From Mimachlamys varia (taxonomy: Eukaryota; Mollusca; Bivalvia; Pectinida; Pectinidae): DNA of 64,000 nt. Shown piece after piece: positions 44,080 to 57,692 of the stretch; the stretch's first letter is position 1, and the number at the start of each line of letters is the position of its first letter. A model generated the notes under the pieces. It was not told the DNA's origin, did no database searches, and saw only the letters and a program-made list of their open reading frames with translations. The stretch covers positions 18,598,757 through 18,662,756 of the forward strand of contig OX392543.1 of assembly GCA_947623455.1 (NCBI GenBank), read 5' to 3'. The translations under genes were made by a program, and so were the position numbers.

Positions 44080-46355
44080 TGCTAATTATGATCATCACTT
44101 TGCCATTACCTACATGTAAGGTTGTTCAAGTAAACCATCAACATGTCATAGTGTATATATATATATAAACTAATACTATGTCATACCGGGAAGGTATATA
44201 TAGAAACTATCAACGAAAGTGTTAATTTGTGCTAAATTACATTAGGTGAGGTGCGTCAATCTCTCCTAATGTGTTAATTAATGTTGCAAAAAAACAAATG
44301 TAGAGAAACAATTTAATTACGAAAGCTTTGGAATTTTACTAAACACTTTTGATTAAATTTTGAGTACATATGTACTATCCTTTATCAATCAGAGAGCATT
44401 GTATAAGACCTAAGTTACAATATGGTATAACTAAGGAATATAGAAATGAAATCTGAAAATAAAACGAAAACTTTCAGTGCAAATAACCTTGATATTTGGT
44501 TCACTTAAACACAAATCATGAAGCGAAATTGAGGCATATTTTTGAATGACTTGAAAAGATATGGAATGTTCAAGGCATACACAGTTTATAATGTTTAGTG
44601 CTTGCATGATTGTATCCAATTAGTTCAGGATATCTGCCTATTCCAAACTAGCGATATCACTTGAGGAAGAATTTGCATTGTGTTAATACTTAATATATTG
44701 TTTTTGTTGTTTTTTTGGTAACAAGCGTTATCTCCCATTTTCGTTCAATTCTAACGTCAATACCATTGAGACATCTTCAGCTTGCAAAGAAAATGGTATC
44801 TTCGTGCTATAATTTTCTGCACATATACATGTACATCAATTTTTTTAGCAATATAATGACATACATCACAAAGAAAATGATATTCCTACCAAAATGGGAG
44901 GTAACTCTTTTTTACGAAAAGAAACAATATACTATGGAAGCTAGGGCATGCAAGGTTGGAAATAAATATAAAATAGTCTAGGACATCTGCATATTCCAAA
45001 CTAGCAGACAAGAATATTACTTCAGGATCAGCCTGTATAATCCTATACAAAAATTTGGTTAGAGCGACTAGAAGATTAAAGGTCAAGAGATACATCTTTC
45101 TGGCCCAGCTACCTACATTAGAACACACTGAGTGTTGTTAATTTTCATGTGTATTTCATCATTATTGATTTTTCATAAAAAGTTATTTTCATACAGGAAT
45201 AATTTTTCAAGTTTGCTACATAAATATAAGGTACCAATTTTGCTAAAAAAAAAAGGTTTCAAATTTATACTTACATGTTTGACAATTTCTCAGAATTTGA
45301 ATAAAAATTTGTATTAAATTAAAATCTCCCCAGTAATTATCTTAAGACCAAAAAACTTGTCTTTCTGATATACAAATGATACATAATATACATATATTTG
45401 TATATGTATATTTTTTTTCTAATATTAACATTGTCCACTCCAAACAATAAAACATTTACAATAGCTGACATGGATGTATATATATAACACTCTCATACTG
45501 TTCGTTTGTAGGTGATTTATTTTCTGAGGAGTAATATAACAATAATGAGCCAGAAAAAAACCCCTACCTTCAAGCTAAGACCTGTATAGTACAGGATATT
45601 GACATTGTATGTATTGTATGTCATTGCCATCCAGAAGTACACGAGCTACGTCAGTATACAGTGTCACTATACAGCGATCACTATACAGCGTCACCATACA
45701 GCGGTCATCCACCTCAACTTCTAAAAATCAATTATAGTTTATATCCTATAGCCTGACCAAGTGGCTCCTTGGTACCATACAGATCTAAGCACCCAGAACC
45801 CAATAGGCCAGCCTAATTATACTGGTTTTATTCAATTTCGACATTGAGTTATTTCACTTCTCAGCATTTATAACTTAAAACTTTTTATTCAGCCTGAACA
45901 CCTTCCAGCACTTAAGTTAGTTTTTATTCACCCTAAACAGGGCATACACAATTTTATACCATACCAGGTTGATACCAGTCAATTAACCAACATGCGATCA
46001 TGACTGTAGCAATTTTGGCCAGTTGTCTGATTATATGCTTTACGATACCAGTGTATACAGGTGAATAGACTATTGAGTCCTATGGATAATAAAATAGCTA
46101 TTGGGCTTTTTAACTTCTTGGTTTATACAATGTACATTCTCTATGGTTAAATGTACCACACAAACAGTACACAATTCTTTTTCAGAAATACTTGTCTTCA
46201 AGAAATTTATTTAACCAAATACGATAAGCTGGGAAAATGTTCTAAATAGAATCCTTCCCATTTCTTTCCTTATTCTTTCAGCTGTAGGAGAGTTAAAGGA
46301 AGGCTAAATTTAAGGACAAGGGTGTGGGCTCAGAATTTTATCATAACCTTTATGT
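44080..46355. other. No gene seen
   Basis: AT-rich. TA microsatellite at 44153-44168. Two loose copies of ATCTGC.TATTCCAAACTAGC.GA at about 44630 and 44985. A 13-14-base repeat of CACTATACAGCG at 45660-45705. Confidence 0.45.
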
Positions 46356-46362
46356 TTTTTTC

Positions 46363-46545
46363 ATATCTGACCCTTGTGACCTTAAAAGTAGGTCAAGGTC
46401 ACTTATTTGAAAATAGTTTATAGTACTTCATGCAAGATACCTTCTGGCTAATCAGCAGATTTTTTAAGGTTTTCATTATTGACCCCTGTGACCTGCAACG
46501 CAAGTCAAGGTCATTTATTCGAGGAAATTTTACAGGTAAAAAGAT
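46363..46545 (+). repeat. Diverged monomers of the GACCTTGAAAGTAGGTCAAGGTCA family
   Basis: TGACCCTTGTGACCTTAAAA-GTAGGTCAAGGTCACTTATT and TGACCCCTGTGACCTGCAAC...AAGTCAAGGTCATTTATTCG; an old fragment with no element ends. A further trace at 47888-47935. Confidence 0.6.
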
Positions 46546-47688
46546 GTCATGGCCCTAGGGTCTCCAGTTTTTAAAGGAAGTACTCAAAGAAAAATTACGA
46601 CAACAATCTTTAAATATCAAAATCCAAGATGGCCAACTTTCAAACATTATGGAAAACCTACATATGAATTTTAATTGATAAAGATCTATCCATGAGTACC
46701 TCTCAATAATAAATAGCCACAACAATTAAACTTTCAATGTCAAATGAAAGATGGCTGTCTGTTAGCCATTTTGTTTTTTCAACATTCCCAAAATCAAAAG
46801 CACATACAACACAAAGGGGAACCTACATATGAAATTGGAAAAATATCTATTACAGCAACTCAATGAGTTTCTTTTAAATTGAGGTTAAGCTTAAGAATGA
46901 TCAATTCAAATGGATAATGAAAACACTGTGAAATTTGAACTTCAACGCAAATGTTGACGCAGTTGCAGTCTCCGCAATAAAAGTAAGTAATATCTGATTC
47001 TGCAGTTGTCAAATCAATCAATTTTTTATAGACTCCTGCCTAGCAAACATGCAGTTATAGATAGGACAGAAAAGGATCACAGAATATTCATTGAAAATGT
47101 CAGCATACAATTCTGTATCACAGAAAAGTTTGATACCTGTTATATCTGTTACTGTATAGTCAAAACGCATTACTGATCCTGGTGAGAATTTCTATCAGCT
47201 GTAAAACTGGGGAAACAGCTGTGGATGCATGTATTCATAAGAACAAATAATTCATATATTCATCTAGTGAGTGTGTCAGTCAAAGATAGCCATTTTCTCT
47301 CATATCTCGCTATGTTGGATAGAGGTTGCCCATGTAGGAAAGCTATATGTAAGAAAAATCTATCTTACATAGCATTTCACGCGACGTGACGTTGCAATGG
47401 CTCAACAATGACGTGACGTCACGAATATGGTAAACTCTGATGCCAGAAAAAGAAAACGACGTGATAAAATTAAAACCTTTCACAAAATTTTAACCATAAA
47501 TACCAGGAAGAGGAAATTAATTTTTCTGCGCAAACTTTGTTTGCAAATATAGGGTATGCTTAAACTCGCTGTCTAATTTGTTTTTGTCAAAAAAGCTCAA
47601 GGAAAAAGTTGAAATTTCAAAATGGTAGCCTGTTTAAACATATTTTCATGGTTTTTGAGCTTATTCGGGTAGTTGATATGAGAGAAAA

Positions 47689-47823
47689 AGACTCTTTCAT
47701 TATGTGTGTATGTAGGATAGGGATATTCCACCCTCGGGATCACAAAATGTGGTGAAACCCGAGGCTTGTGACCCCTCCGGTGGAATATCCCTATCCTACA
47801 TACACGCATATGAAAGAGTCTTA
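47689..47823. repeat. 135-base hairpin
   Basis: AAGACTCTTTCATTATGTGT-GTATGTAGGATAGGGATATTCCACC pairs with GGTGGAATATCCCTATCCTACATACACGCATATGAAAGAGTCTT; a few mismatches, and a GC-rich centre (CTCGGGATCACAAAATGTGG...). Confidence 0.88.
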
Positions 47824-47829
47824 TTTAAG

Positions 47830-48800
47830 TCATCTTATTCTTTACAAATACGGGACACATTGTCATCTTTTTCATAGGTTTTTATATATTTGACTTCTGT
47901 GAACTTGAAAGTAGGTTAAAGTCATTTACTTGACAAAACCTGTCAGCAATCTGGCTTGTAAATGATAGTATCAACCACTATACGGTTACCTGAATTTCCA
48001 ATAGTAAGCAAAGTTACTGGTTCCTTATAGATTGAACAGGAAAACAATATTGAACATTAATCCAGGAAAGGCCCCTCCCCACTGAAATCACAGTTACCAA
48101 AGGAAAATCTAAACAAAACTAATAAATTCAGATTCTGTAGTATATTTCTATAAAAGGTTGAGGAAACAGCTTTTCAAACAACAGTGAACTTATTCTGGTC
48201 TATGACAATACTGTTCTATAAAATCTGATCAATTTTTCCAAAGGAAATATCTCCAAACATTTTAAAACCATGCTAGTCCATAAATAAACATTTTTCAGTA
48301 CGTCAAATTCAAGATAAACAAGCTTCAACTGGAAAAGCCAGCAAAAAAAAGTGATTATTTGAGATTGAACATGAAAGTATTAGTGAAAGAAAGTGTTTGA
48401 AATACAAAATTGTAGGCATGGAAAACTTACTTCTGTATTTGAGTGTCATGGATGGCCTAAAGGAAATGCTTTTGATCAAGGTTTAAAGCAAGCAAGAGGA
48501 ATAAGGATTTAAATTTAATTTTTTTTGTTCAAAATATCAATGAAGCTGATTGATAAACAAGACATAAATGTCTGTACAAACACAACATACAACCTTTTTC
48601 TAAAGCTAACAATGCTTAAACCAGGAAGCTACCAGCTGTCACGGTTTGTCAATCAGAGTCAGCAGAATGTTTGTTTTTGATGGGTCTAACAGGGAGTCAT
48701 GGTAATGCCCCAACAGATTCTGGGTCAATACCATCTTATCATAGAATCGGTGATGAGGAACAGGCTAACTGACCACATACACCTGAGCCTCATCAGTCTT
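47830..48800. other. No gene seen
   Basis: AT-rich unique-looking sequence. Confidence 0.4.
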
Positions 48801-48803
48801 TAT

Positions 48804-48893
48804 CCGTTCACCCCTACAACACAACTGAACTCTTTTGATTCAAGAGTTGGAACAGTTCATTAAGAAATTCCAGGGGTGAATGCATGAGTAAAC
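48804..48893. mobile_element. Short foldback MITE, family A, copy 12
   Basis: CCGTTCACCCCTACAACACA-ACTGAACTCTTTTGATTCAA...CCAGGGGTGAATGCATGAG. Confidence 0.75.
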
Positions 48894-49092
48894 ACCCAGG
48901 TCTCTCAGGTTTGGTTTCACTATATAGTGTAAACCAACTTATTTTCCTGTCAACTTTATTTTGCATTTTCATATGTAACGACTATTTAGCAGCGATTTAA
49001 TTTCACAACGAATACTGTCATAAATCCTTTGTACAGTACGTACAGTATAGTACTCCTACAGTGGGCGTACCTCTGATAGAAACAATTTTGCA

Positions 49093-49145
49093 GTGATTAA
49101 TTTTCGTGAAATTTAACCAACATTGAAATACACGAAAATTAATCA
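49093..49145. repeat. Small inverted repeat
   Basis: TGATTAATTTTCGTG and CACGAAAATTAATCA, followed by a CACACGAAAATCAGTTGGTCTACAG phrase. Confidence 0.7.
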
Positions 49146-49287
49146 CACACGAAAATCAGTTGGTCTACAGTAAGTCATGAGGCAAACCTAAATATTACAA
49201 CATGCAATAAGGGACTCTAAAGCAGCATGACTTTTTATTTACATCAATGATTTATTTAATACACATTGTTGATTTCTATGAGGTGTA

Positions 49288-49523
49288 GTATAGGCCTATC
49301 TCAAAAGTGTTGTTACCTCCCTTGTTTGCCATATCATGACTACACTGGGAAGTGTTTTTGAAACAAATTCTCGTCGTGTAATCATGACGTCATAATGGGA
49401 ATTGCGTCATCCAATTGTCACATGGGGCCAAATTATCAAAAAAACGCTTCCTGAGAGTCCATCTTGTATCCACCATTGTGGCCTATCAAGGGGAATAACA
49501 ACACTTTTGGGAAAGGCCTATAC
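49288..49523. mobile_element. MITE with terminal inverted repeats, family H
   Basis: GTATAGGCCTATCTCAAAAG-TGTTGTTACCTCCCTTG pairs with CAAGGGGAATAACAACACTT-TTGGGAAAGGCCTATAC. Contains an inner inverted pair TCATGACTACA / GTAATCATGACG. No clear target duplication. Confidence 0.75.
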
Positions 49524-49524
49524 A

Positions 49525-50470
49525 AATATGTATTTGTAGATATTTATGAAGAAATATTTTACCATTAACAATCATCATGAATAAAAGACGTATTTCAATC
49601 CTTGAAGTCTCTTATTTTCCCTCCGTGCACGCAGTTCAATTGTTTTGCCTTTGCTCACCAATTACCAGTAGTAAATTAATTGTTATAGTGAACATTTGTT
49701 AACAACATGACATTACAAAAGTATGCATGGTAATCAAATGTGAAGGGTTTTGAAATATGGCAAAATAATAATTTATAAATTTAATCTGTCAAAAATTTCC
49801 CTGTATACATTAATTCATATGCATGTCCCTTCCAAACATAAACACAAACGACAAAATTAAATTACCATAAAACGAAAAGTTATTCATAGGGATTGAACAA
49901 TTTGTGTTTGACCATTGAAAACCTGTCTCAATGATCAATATCCAGTACATGTTGATGACAATGATAGCTTGTCCGCAATGCATTTGGTTATTATTTATCA
50001 TTTTTATCAAGGAAATAAATTAGTATATCTAAGTCTGTAAATATTCCTGTACATATTTGACCTAGAGAACAAAATATTCCTACAATCCTCTTAACCCGGC
50101 CTACAAATAAACACAGAAAGTTGGACTGATGTGTTTTTTCCCTGTTATATCAATAACTGCATGATTAGATCAATCACAGCCACTCTTGCAGAAAGTGGAC
50201 TGTGGATACAAGAAAATTGGTTACCATGGTTACAATGATTATTCTACCAATAGCAGGAAATAGGTTACAAAGTGTCCAGATCTGTAATGAGCTTGACCGC
50301 TGGCCCAGATGAGTGGGCTGACCCTGGTGAGTGGCCAGTCTGACAGCTTGGGGCATGGGAGCAGTGTCCTGGGCTGACCAGTATCTGACCCCCAGCTTAT
50401 ATAATAGTTTCTGCCAGAGCTGCTCACAGTGTGATACAGTCCAGACTACTGGTCTGGAACAGGGCCACAG
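49525..50470. other. No gene seen
   Basis: AT-rich to about 50150; 50250-50460 is richer in GC and reads into the minisatellite. The open frames there overlap on both strands and match nothing known. Confidence 0.4.
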
Positions 50471-50479
50471 GTGGGACAC

Positions 50480-52865
50480 CTATACTACAGATGTTCCACA
50501 GGATCACAGGTGGGGGAGGTATACTACAGACTAAACTGATGTTCCACAGGATCACAGGAGGGGGAGGTATACTACAGACTAAATGATGTTCCACAGGATC
50601 ACAGGTGGGGGAGGCATACTACAAAATACACTGATGTTCCACAGGATCACAGGTGGGGAGGTATACTACAGACTAAACTGATGTTCCACAGGGCCACAGA
50701 TGGGACACCTATACTACAGATGTTCTGCAAGATCACACATGGGGGAGGTATACTACAGACTAAACTGATGTTCTACAAGATCACACATGGGGGAGGTATA
50801 CTACAGACTAAACTGATGTTCCACAGGATCACAGGTGGGACACCTATACTACAGATGTTCTGCAAGATCACACATGGGGGAGGTATACTACAGACTAGAC
50901 TGATGTTCCACAGGATCACAAGTGGGGGAGGTATACTACAGACTAGACTGATGTTCCACAGGATCACAGGAGGGGGGGGGGGTATACTACAGACTACACT
51001 GATGTTCCACAGGATCACAAGTGGGGAAGGTATACTACAGACTACACTGATGTTCCACAGGATCACAGGAGGGGGGGGGGGTATACTACAGACTACACTG
51101 ATGTTCCACAGGATCACAAGTGTGGGAGGTATACTACAGACTAAACTGATGTTCCACAGGATCACAGGTGGGAGACCTATACTACAGATGTTCCACAGGA
51201 TCACAGGTGGGGGGGGGGGGGGGGGGTATACTACAGACTACACTGATGTTCCATAGAATCACAGGTGGGGAGGTTTATAACACAGACTACACTGATGTTC
51301 AACAGAATCACAAGTGGGGGAGGTAAACTACAAACTAAAGAATGTTCCACAGGATCACAGGTGGGGGAGGTATACTACAAACTAAAATGATGTTCCACAG
51401 GATCACAGGAGGGGGAGGTATACTACAAACTAAATGATGTTCCACAAGATCACAAGTGGGGGAGATATACTAAACTGATGTTCCACAGGATCACAGGTGG
51501 GGAGGTATACTACAGACTACACTGATGTTCCACAGGATCACAGGAGGGAGGTATATATTACAGACTACACTGATGTTCCACAGGATCACAGATGGGGGAG
51601 GTATATACTACAGACTACACTGATGTTCCACAGGATCACAGGTGGGGGAGGTATATACTACAGACTACACTGATGTTCCACAGGATCACAGGTGGGGGAG
51701 GTATATATTACAGACTACACTGATGTTCCACAGGAACACAGGTGGGGGAGGTATACTACAGACTTCACTGATGTTCCACAGGATCACAGGTGGGGGAGGT
51801 ATATATTACAGACTACACTGATGTTCCACAGGATCACAGGTGGGGAGGTATACTACAGACTACACTGATGTTCCACAGGATCACAGGTGGGGAAGGTATA
51901 TATTACAGACTACACTGATGTTCCACAGGAACACAGGTGGGGAGGTATATACTACAGACTACACTGATGTTCCACAGGAACACAGGTGGGGAGGTATACA
52001 TTACAGACTACACTGATGTTCCACAGGATCACAGGTGGGGGAGGTATACTACAGACTACACTGATGTTCCACAGGATCACAGGTGGGGAGGTATACTACA
52101 GACTACACTGATGTTCCACAGGATCACAAGTGGGGAAGGTATATATTACAGACTACACTGATGTTCCACAGGATCACAGGTGGGGAAGGTATATATTACA
52201 GACTACACTGATGTTCCACAGGATCACAGGTGGGGGAGGTATACTACAGACTACACTGATGTTCCACAGGATCACAGGTGGGGAGGTATATATTACAGAC
52301 TACACTGATGTTCCACAAGATCACACATAGGGAGGTATACTACAGACTACACTGATGTTCCACAGGATCACAGGTGGGGAGGTATATATTACAGACTACA
52401 CTGATGTTCCACAGGATCACAGGTGGGGGAGGTATACTACAGACTACACTGATGTTCCACAGGATCACAGGTGGGGGAGGTATACTACAAACTAAATGAT
52501 GTTCCACAAGATCACACATAGGGAGGTATACTACAGACTACACTGATGTTCCACAGGATCACAGGTGGGAGAGGTATACTACAGACTAGACTGATGTTCC
52601 ACAGGATCACAGGAGGGGGAGGTATACTACAGACTAGACTGATGTTCCACAGGATCACAGGAGGGGGAGGTATACTACAGACTAGACTGATGTTCCACAG
52701 GATCACAGGAGGGGGAGGTATACTACAGACTAGACTGATGTTCCACAGGATCACAGGAGGGGAAGGTGTACTACAGACTAGACTGATGTTCCACAGGATC
52801 ACAGGAGGGGGAGGTATACTTGAGACTACACTGATGTTCCACAGGATCACAGGTGGGGACCTATA
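50480..52865. repeat. 46-48-base minisatellite with variable G runs
   Basis: About 50 units of ACTGATGTTCCACAGGATCA-CAGGTGGGGGAGGTATACTA-CAGACT. Variation is mostly in the G run (up to about 20 at 51207-51226) and in ATATTA against ACTA. Where the unit is 48 bases both strands stay open for 100-190 codons (MFHRITGGGGILQTTL; VILWNISVVCSIPPP). These are repeat artefacts. Confidence 0.93.
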
Positions 52866-52867
52866 CT

Positions 52868-53350
52868 ACCCTGTAACTTTTCAAGAATAAAACCCATCAA
52901 TCCGCCTTGATGAAAGGTGAAACGGTTGTCCATGGGAGTGCACCACTCAACCACTCTATATTTATAAACGTAATAACTGATGGTACGAAAACTAGACTGT
53001 TATTTGAGATACAAACATATCTTTTTTATGAACCTGCAACTTTTCAGGAATCAAACCCATCGAGCCACCTTGATGAAAGGTGAGAGCATGGAATTAGGTT
53101 AATGGGAGCATTCCACTCAATAAACCACCCTATATTTATAAACTGATGGTACATAAACTAGACTGTTACTTGGGATACAAACATTCTTTTTATGAAGCTG
53201 CAACTTTTCAGGAACCAAATTCATCAAGCCACCTTGATGAAACGGAGCTGGAACAGTTATCCATTGGGGTATGCCACCCAACAACCCTTTATTTCTAGAC
53301 AACTTATGGTACGAAAGCTAACCACCCAACAACCCTATATTTCTAGACAA
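52868..53350. repeat. ~155-base repeat, three copies
   Basis: TGCAACTTTTCAGGAATCAA-ACCCATCGAGCCACCTTGAT-GAAAGGTGA...CCACTCAA...CCCTATATTTATAAAC-TGATGGTACGAAAACTAGACTGTTA, at about 52875, 53035 and 53195, with a fourth partial end at 53315. Confidence 0.8.
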
Positions 53351-53399
53351 CTGATGGTATGAAAACTAAGCTGTGACCTGAGAAACCAACAGTTGGTCA

Positions 53400-55715
53400 C
53401 AGTAGCAATATTTTATGACCTGTTCTCATAAATGTGATATGTGTCCTCACATTGTAAAAGATCAACATCCGATTATAAGAGATATCTGAAGTAATAAAAC
53501 GGAATATTGTAATACAAATGTTGGGGCCATAAATTTTTATGTTTTAGGACATATGTCATAAACAAACGAAGAATCAGAGGAAATAAGGGATACAATGTCT
53601 GATATTATGGACTGTTAAAACACGTTAATGAGAATTTTGTTATAATCCAACATTAGAAATACCATTGTATGTCAAGAACTCAACATAAATCTATTTTTTC
53701 TATTCTAGGTTGGGTGTAAAAGTGGATGCTTTCAAGAGTGAAATGTTTGTGTTTTGAAACTTTTTAAGTTGATTAAAGTGTCTTAATTTTCATATTGACA
53801 AATACATTGGGAAATCTTTAAATTATTTAAATTGATAATAATTAACATAAACTTTAAATAAATAAATATTTGTGTGTTAATTAATTCAAATATTAGGATA
53901 TTTATATAGCACATCTCCCTGTAATTATTGAAAAATAACTCCAATGTGCTTTTCAACACAAGAAAAGGGTATTGGTGATTAAAAACATCATACAATCCAC
54001 CATTTACAAGCGTTAGTATTAAAGGCTGTTCCAATAAATGTGAAAATCTTCAGCGCTAATGTCCATATTGTGAGCATTAATTACACATATATATAAACAA
54101 AAATAGTTATTGTAAATAGTTAAAAGTAACCCTGCATGAGTATCATACTGGAATTAAATTTGGTGCAGGAGACCTAAAAAAGTGTCCAACCAATTCACCG
54201 CGAACAACACACCTCCCAACAAATAAAGGAGCTTTCTATAAGCCTGAAATCAACGAAGTATAACATAAAATTGTATAGATTTCAACTAATCGGACAATTT
54301 TTTTACCTTCAGTTGTTCCTAGTGGCACTCATGCTTGATAGCCAATCCAAACATTACCTCCCCTTATGATACCAGACTCTGTCGAGGTTTACAGATAAAA
54401 ACATATACATGTACTCCAATGATGCAGTGGTAATACATTTGCTGCTGGACAGTCCTGTTCAGATTTTCACCTGGTCAGTATAGAACCGCCCCTCAATGAC
54501 CAAAACACAATAATCTCATCACTTGGTCAGTCAGATTATGGGATTGACCATTCATCCAATAGGTCAGACTGACCGATGGGGACGAGCTGGTCATCCCAGG
54601 ACCAGCTTTTTAGCCGTTGTGTCCCCCAGATGACCTGCTTGGACACAAACATCTATAGAATTGCGCCAGGCTATTACAGATGATTCAGGACAGAGGCTTT
54701 GACATTAAACACTTCATCTGTTAGGTATTTTGGGAGGCCGGAGCAAACATAAAGAGGAATTCACTTCAATCAATATAGAACAATTAGGACAGAATTTATA
54801 TATTTTTTTTTTATAAATCGTTTAATATTTCCCTCATTTTTTTTCAGCATCATATATACTTTCCCATCACATTCAGAATTGGAGTTAATGTTAAGTAATC
54901 CTATTTAAATGTTTTATTCTAGAAATATATGAAAATGTTTTTCATGCTGTCTTTTTCCTATAAACGGTAAAGTTTTTGTAGCACTTTCCCATAAGCTCTG
55001 ATGTTTATTTTGTTGATATCTGTGAGTGAAGGCTTAAATTTTTAACTTTTGGTTTACACAATTCAATACTCAGATATCTCAGGAAATTCTGTTTCTAACT
55101 ACGGTGTATTTATACATTATAAACAATTGATTTATTTGTTTTCTTTTGTAGATTTTATCAGGAAAAATTAAAATATATACATGATTTGACAAGCAACTTA
55201 CACCATATTCAACCAAATTATAAACGCAACCCCAAACTTTCTCAGGGAAAGAGGATCAGTGCCCTAAAAAGCACAATGCTATCGAAAATGTACAAAAAAA
55301 AACACATATACAGTTATCAAAAAGGCTGCAATTAGGCACAAAAAACACAAACAAAGCTAATAAAACAGTATTTTTTTAAAGTTTTTTTTTTATCTACTTT
55401 TGAACCTATCAGGTAATGTTATTGCATTAAGATGAAAATCAGAAATTTTCATGGATTGAAATGATGATAATTCTATATAGACTGCTGCCACAATTACATG
55501 ATGCATTGCAATCCACTAAACTCAAGGTGATAATGAGATGGAATTACCATCTCTAAATGACCTTCCATTGCAACATAAATTACAATATTTAAAGAATCTA
55601 TTGGGGTATTAAAATTATCATTGAATCTAAATAAATATTGGCAAATGCTTATAAAGAATACGCAAAATCAAGAAAATACCAGGTTAGTTTATTGTCCTAA
55701 ACAGGCTAAGGCCAC
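53400..55715. other. No gene seen
   Basis: Strongly AT-rich with poly-T and poly-A runs (54795, 55375). No coding, RNA or repeat structure recognised. Confidence 0.45.
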
Positions 55716-55721
55716 ATCAAT

Positions 55722-56063
55722 ACCTGTCAACCCTCCCTCATTTGGAGGGAGATTCCCTCATTTGGACCAAAATTTACCAATCTTCCTCAACATCTCCCTC
55801 ATTGAAGTCCAAAACCACAATAACTAAAAATCTACATCTTGTGGTCAAATGAGATCCTAGCTAGTTACTGCAGGATATGTGTAATGACCATAAAAGGTGT
55901 ATCTGCATCAAATGCATACTTTGTGAAGTTATTTTGATACACAATAAGGGAAAGACAAATTCAGCGATGCAGTTTCTGTCTCATTTTACACACTTTCTCC
56001 CCCATTGGAATTATAGAAAGAGGGAGATCTCCCTCATTGGAGGTTTCAGAGGTTGACACCTAT
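55722..56063. mobile_element. MITE, family D, copy 3
   Basis: ATACCTGTCAACCCTCCCTC...GGAGGTTTCAGAGGTTGACACCTATG; outer ends inverted (GTCAACC / GGTTGAC). Closest relative 6319-6656. Confidence 0.75.
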
Positions 56064-56194
56064 GCAAATCAGTTTACAATTATAAATCAATTACAAATTG
56101 GTTGTATAAAGATTAAGTAAGACTACCTAAAGCACTGACAGGTCAGGAAGTGTCCCATATGTTACCAAGGTAACTCTAATAATTTAGCAGTTAA

Positions 56195-56880
56195 GAAATG
56201 TAAATTTGACCTTGACCTTTGATCTGATGACCTTGATGGTTGGTGACTAATGACACCTTGTTTGATACTACCAAATTTGCTTTATAATGTCATGTCAAAA
56301 TGTTTGGCAGATAAGAGATGTAAACTTTGACTGTGACCTTTGATCTGATGACCTCGAGGTTAATTATATGCATCACTCATCTGGTATTAATTTTTAACTT
56401 GTAATCTTAAAGTTGTCTAAACTCTATGACGGTAAGACATTCAAAAGAACATATTAATGAAAAGACTTAAAAATATTTTACCCCTGCGACCTTGAAAGTT
56501 TGTCAATGTATTTTTTCATTTGTATAACTTTGTTTTGCTGCTTACAAGGAAGCTTGTACCTGCCAAATAACATGTCTTAAGTTCTTTTGGTATTTCAGAA
56601 GAATTGAGGCATTGAATTGTTTAATATATTTGACCCTGTGACCTTGAAAATAGGTCAAAGCTATTTCACACTGTTGTTCAGTTCCTTCTGAGGAAACATA
56701 ACCAGCCAAACATTTGCTGATTAGGTTTCTAAGCCTTTCACTATTTCAGAAGGTTTTGTCATATTTGACTGCTTTGACCTTGACCTGCATTTCAGAAGAA
56801 GTCATATAACGAAAATGTTGATGCCGGACGGACTTCACCCCACAGTATACGCCAATCTGCCCTTTGGACAGGTAAGCTAA
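56195..56880 (+). mobile_element. Old tandem-repeat element, decayed
   Basis: Diverged monomers (TTTGACCCTGTGACCTTGAA-AATAGGTCAAAG; TGACCTTGACCTTTGATCTG), then TGTTGATGCCGGACGGACTT and CCCTTTGGACAGGTAAGCTAA, an eroded version of the terminal (GACG)n plus hairpin of 1-1655. Confidence 0.6.
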
Positions 56881-57417
56881 TAACCATGCCCAAAATAGTG
56901 TTCTATTTGTGGTATTGATATTTTTGGCAGGAATAAGCTCTGTGCTACTGACATATACATGACAGAATGACAGTGCATGACCTTATAACTGTATGTATAT
57001 GTAAGGTAATGTCAAGCGATATCTAGTGAAGACCTCCACTTCACATTATCTATATCTAGACTGACATCTATAGGCATGGGCCAAGATTCTACACTCAAAA
57101 CCTTTTTTTTAGAAGATTTTTTTTTTCAATTTATATCACAAATACACAATACAAATGTCTTCCAACAGGAATTTCCTTGCCATATGCAAGCAACAGGTCT
57201 TTGCATACAGACCTAATGCTTTAACAATCTGAATAGGTCAAAAGTTTACTCAAACAATCTGAACTTGTCAAAAGGTCAAGTTATATACATTTTGAAAACA
57301 GCATTTTTCTTTAAAATCTCTCCAAAGTTCCTCCATTTTCCTGACAAAATGTCAAATTTTGTATCAGTACATGCAAAATCAAAGTTGGAAAACTTCATGA
57401 AACTATTTCCATTATTG

Positions 57418-57439
57418 GACAGTGAAATTTCACTGTCCA
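57418..57439. repeat. 22-base perfect palindrome
   Basis: GGACAGTGAAA-TTTCACTGTCC, flanked by AACTATTTCC..ATT and CATAGTTATGG. It makes overlapping open frames on both strands look similar (both read DSEISLS). Confidence 0.85.
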
Positions 57440-57692
57440 TAGTTATGGTAGACTGTAGTCTTTCCCTAATTCTGGCACCTTTCCCCTTTGAAATAAGCCA
57501 ACTCTTTACAGGTATGGCAGGGAAGTGTGTACTTGCATGATTCCGCCATGTCACAAAATTATAGTTCCTTCCTCATATCCTTTCTATTACTCTGTATCAA
57601 TACATCACATTTACTTACATGGTAAATAGTCTCTTCTCAATAATAATTCTAGCGGCTGCGTCTTGGTATTTGTTGTACGATATGTTACTTCA

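Noticed and set aside
50681..51256. 191-codon plus-strand and 143-codon minus-strand open frames
   Set aside because: Both are translations of the 46-48-base minisatellite, open on both strands because of unit length.
57265..57554. Overlapping 91- and 92-codon open frames on both strands
   Set aside because: Centred on a perfect palindrome, no homology recognised, no splice or start context.
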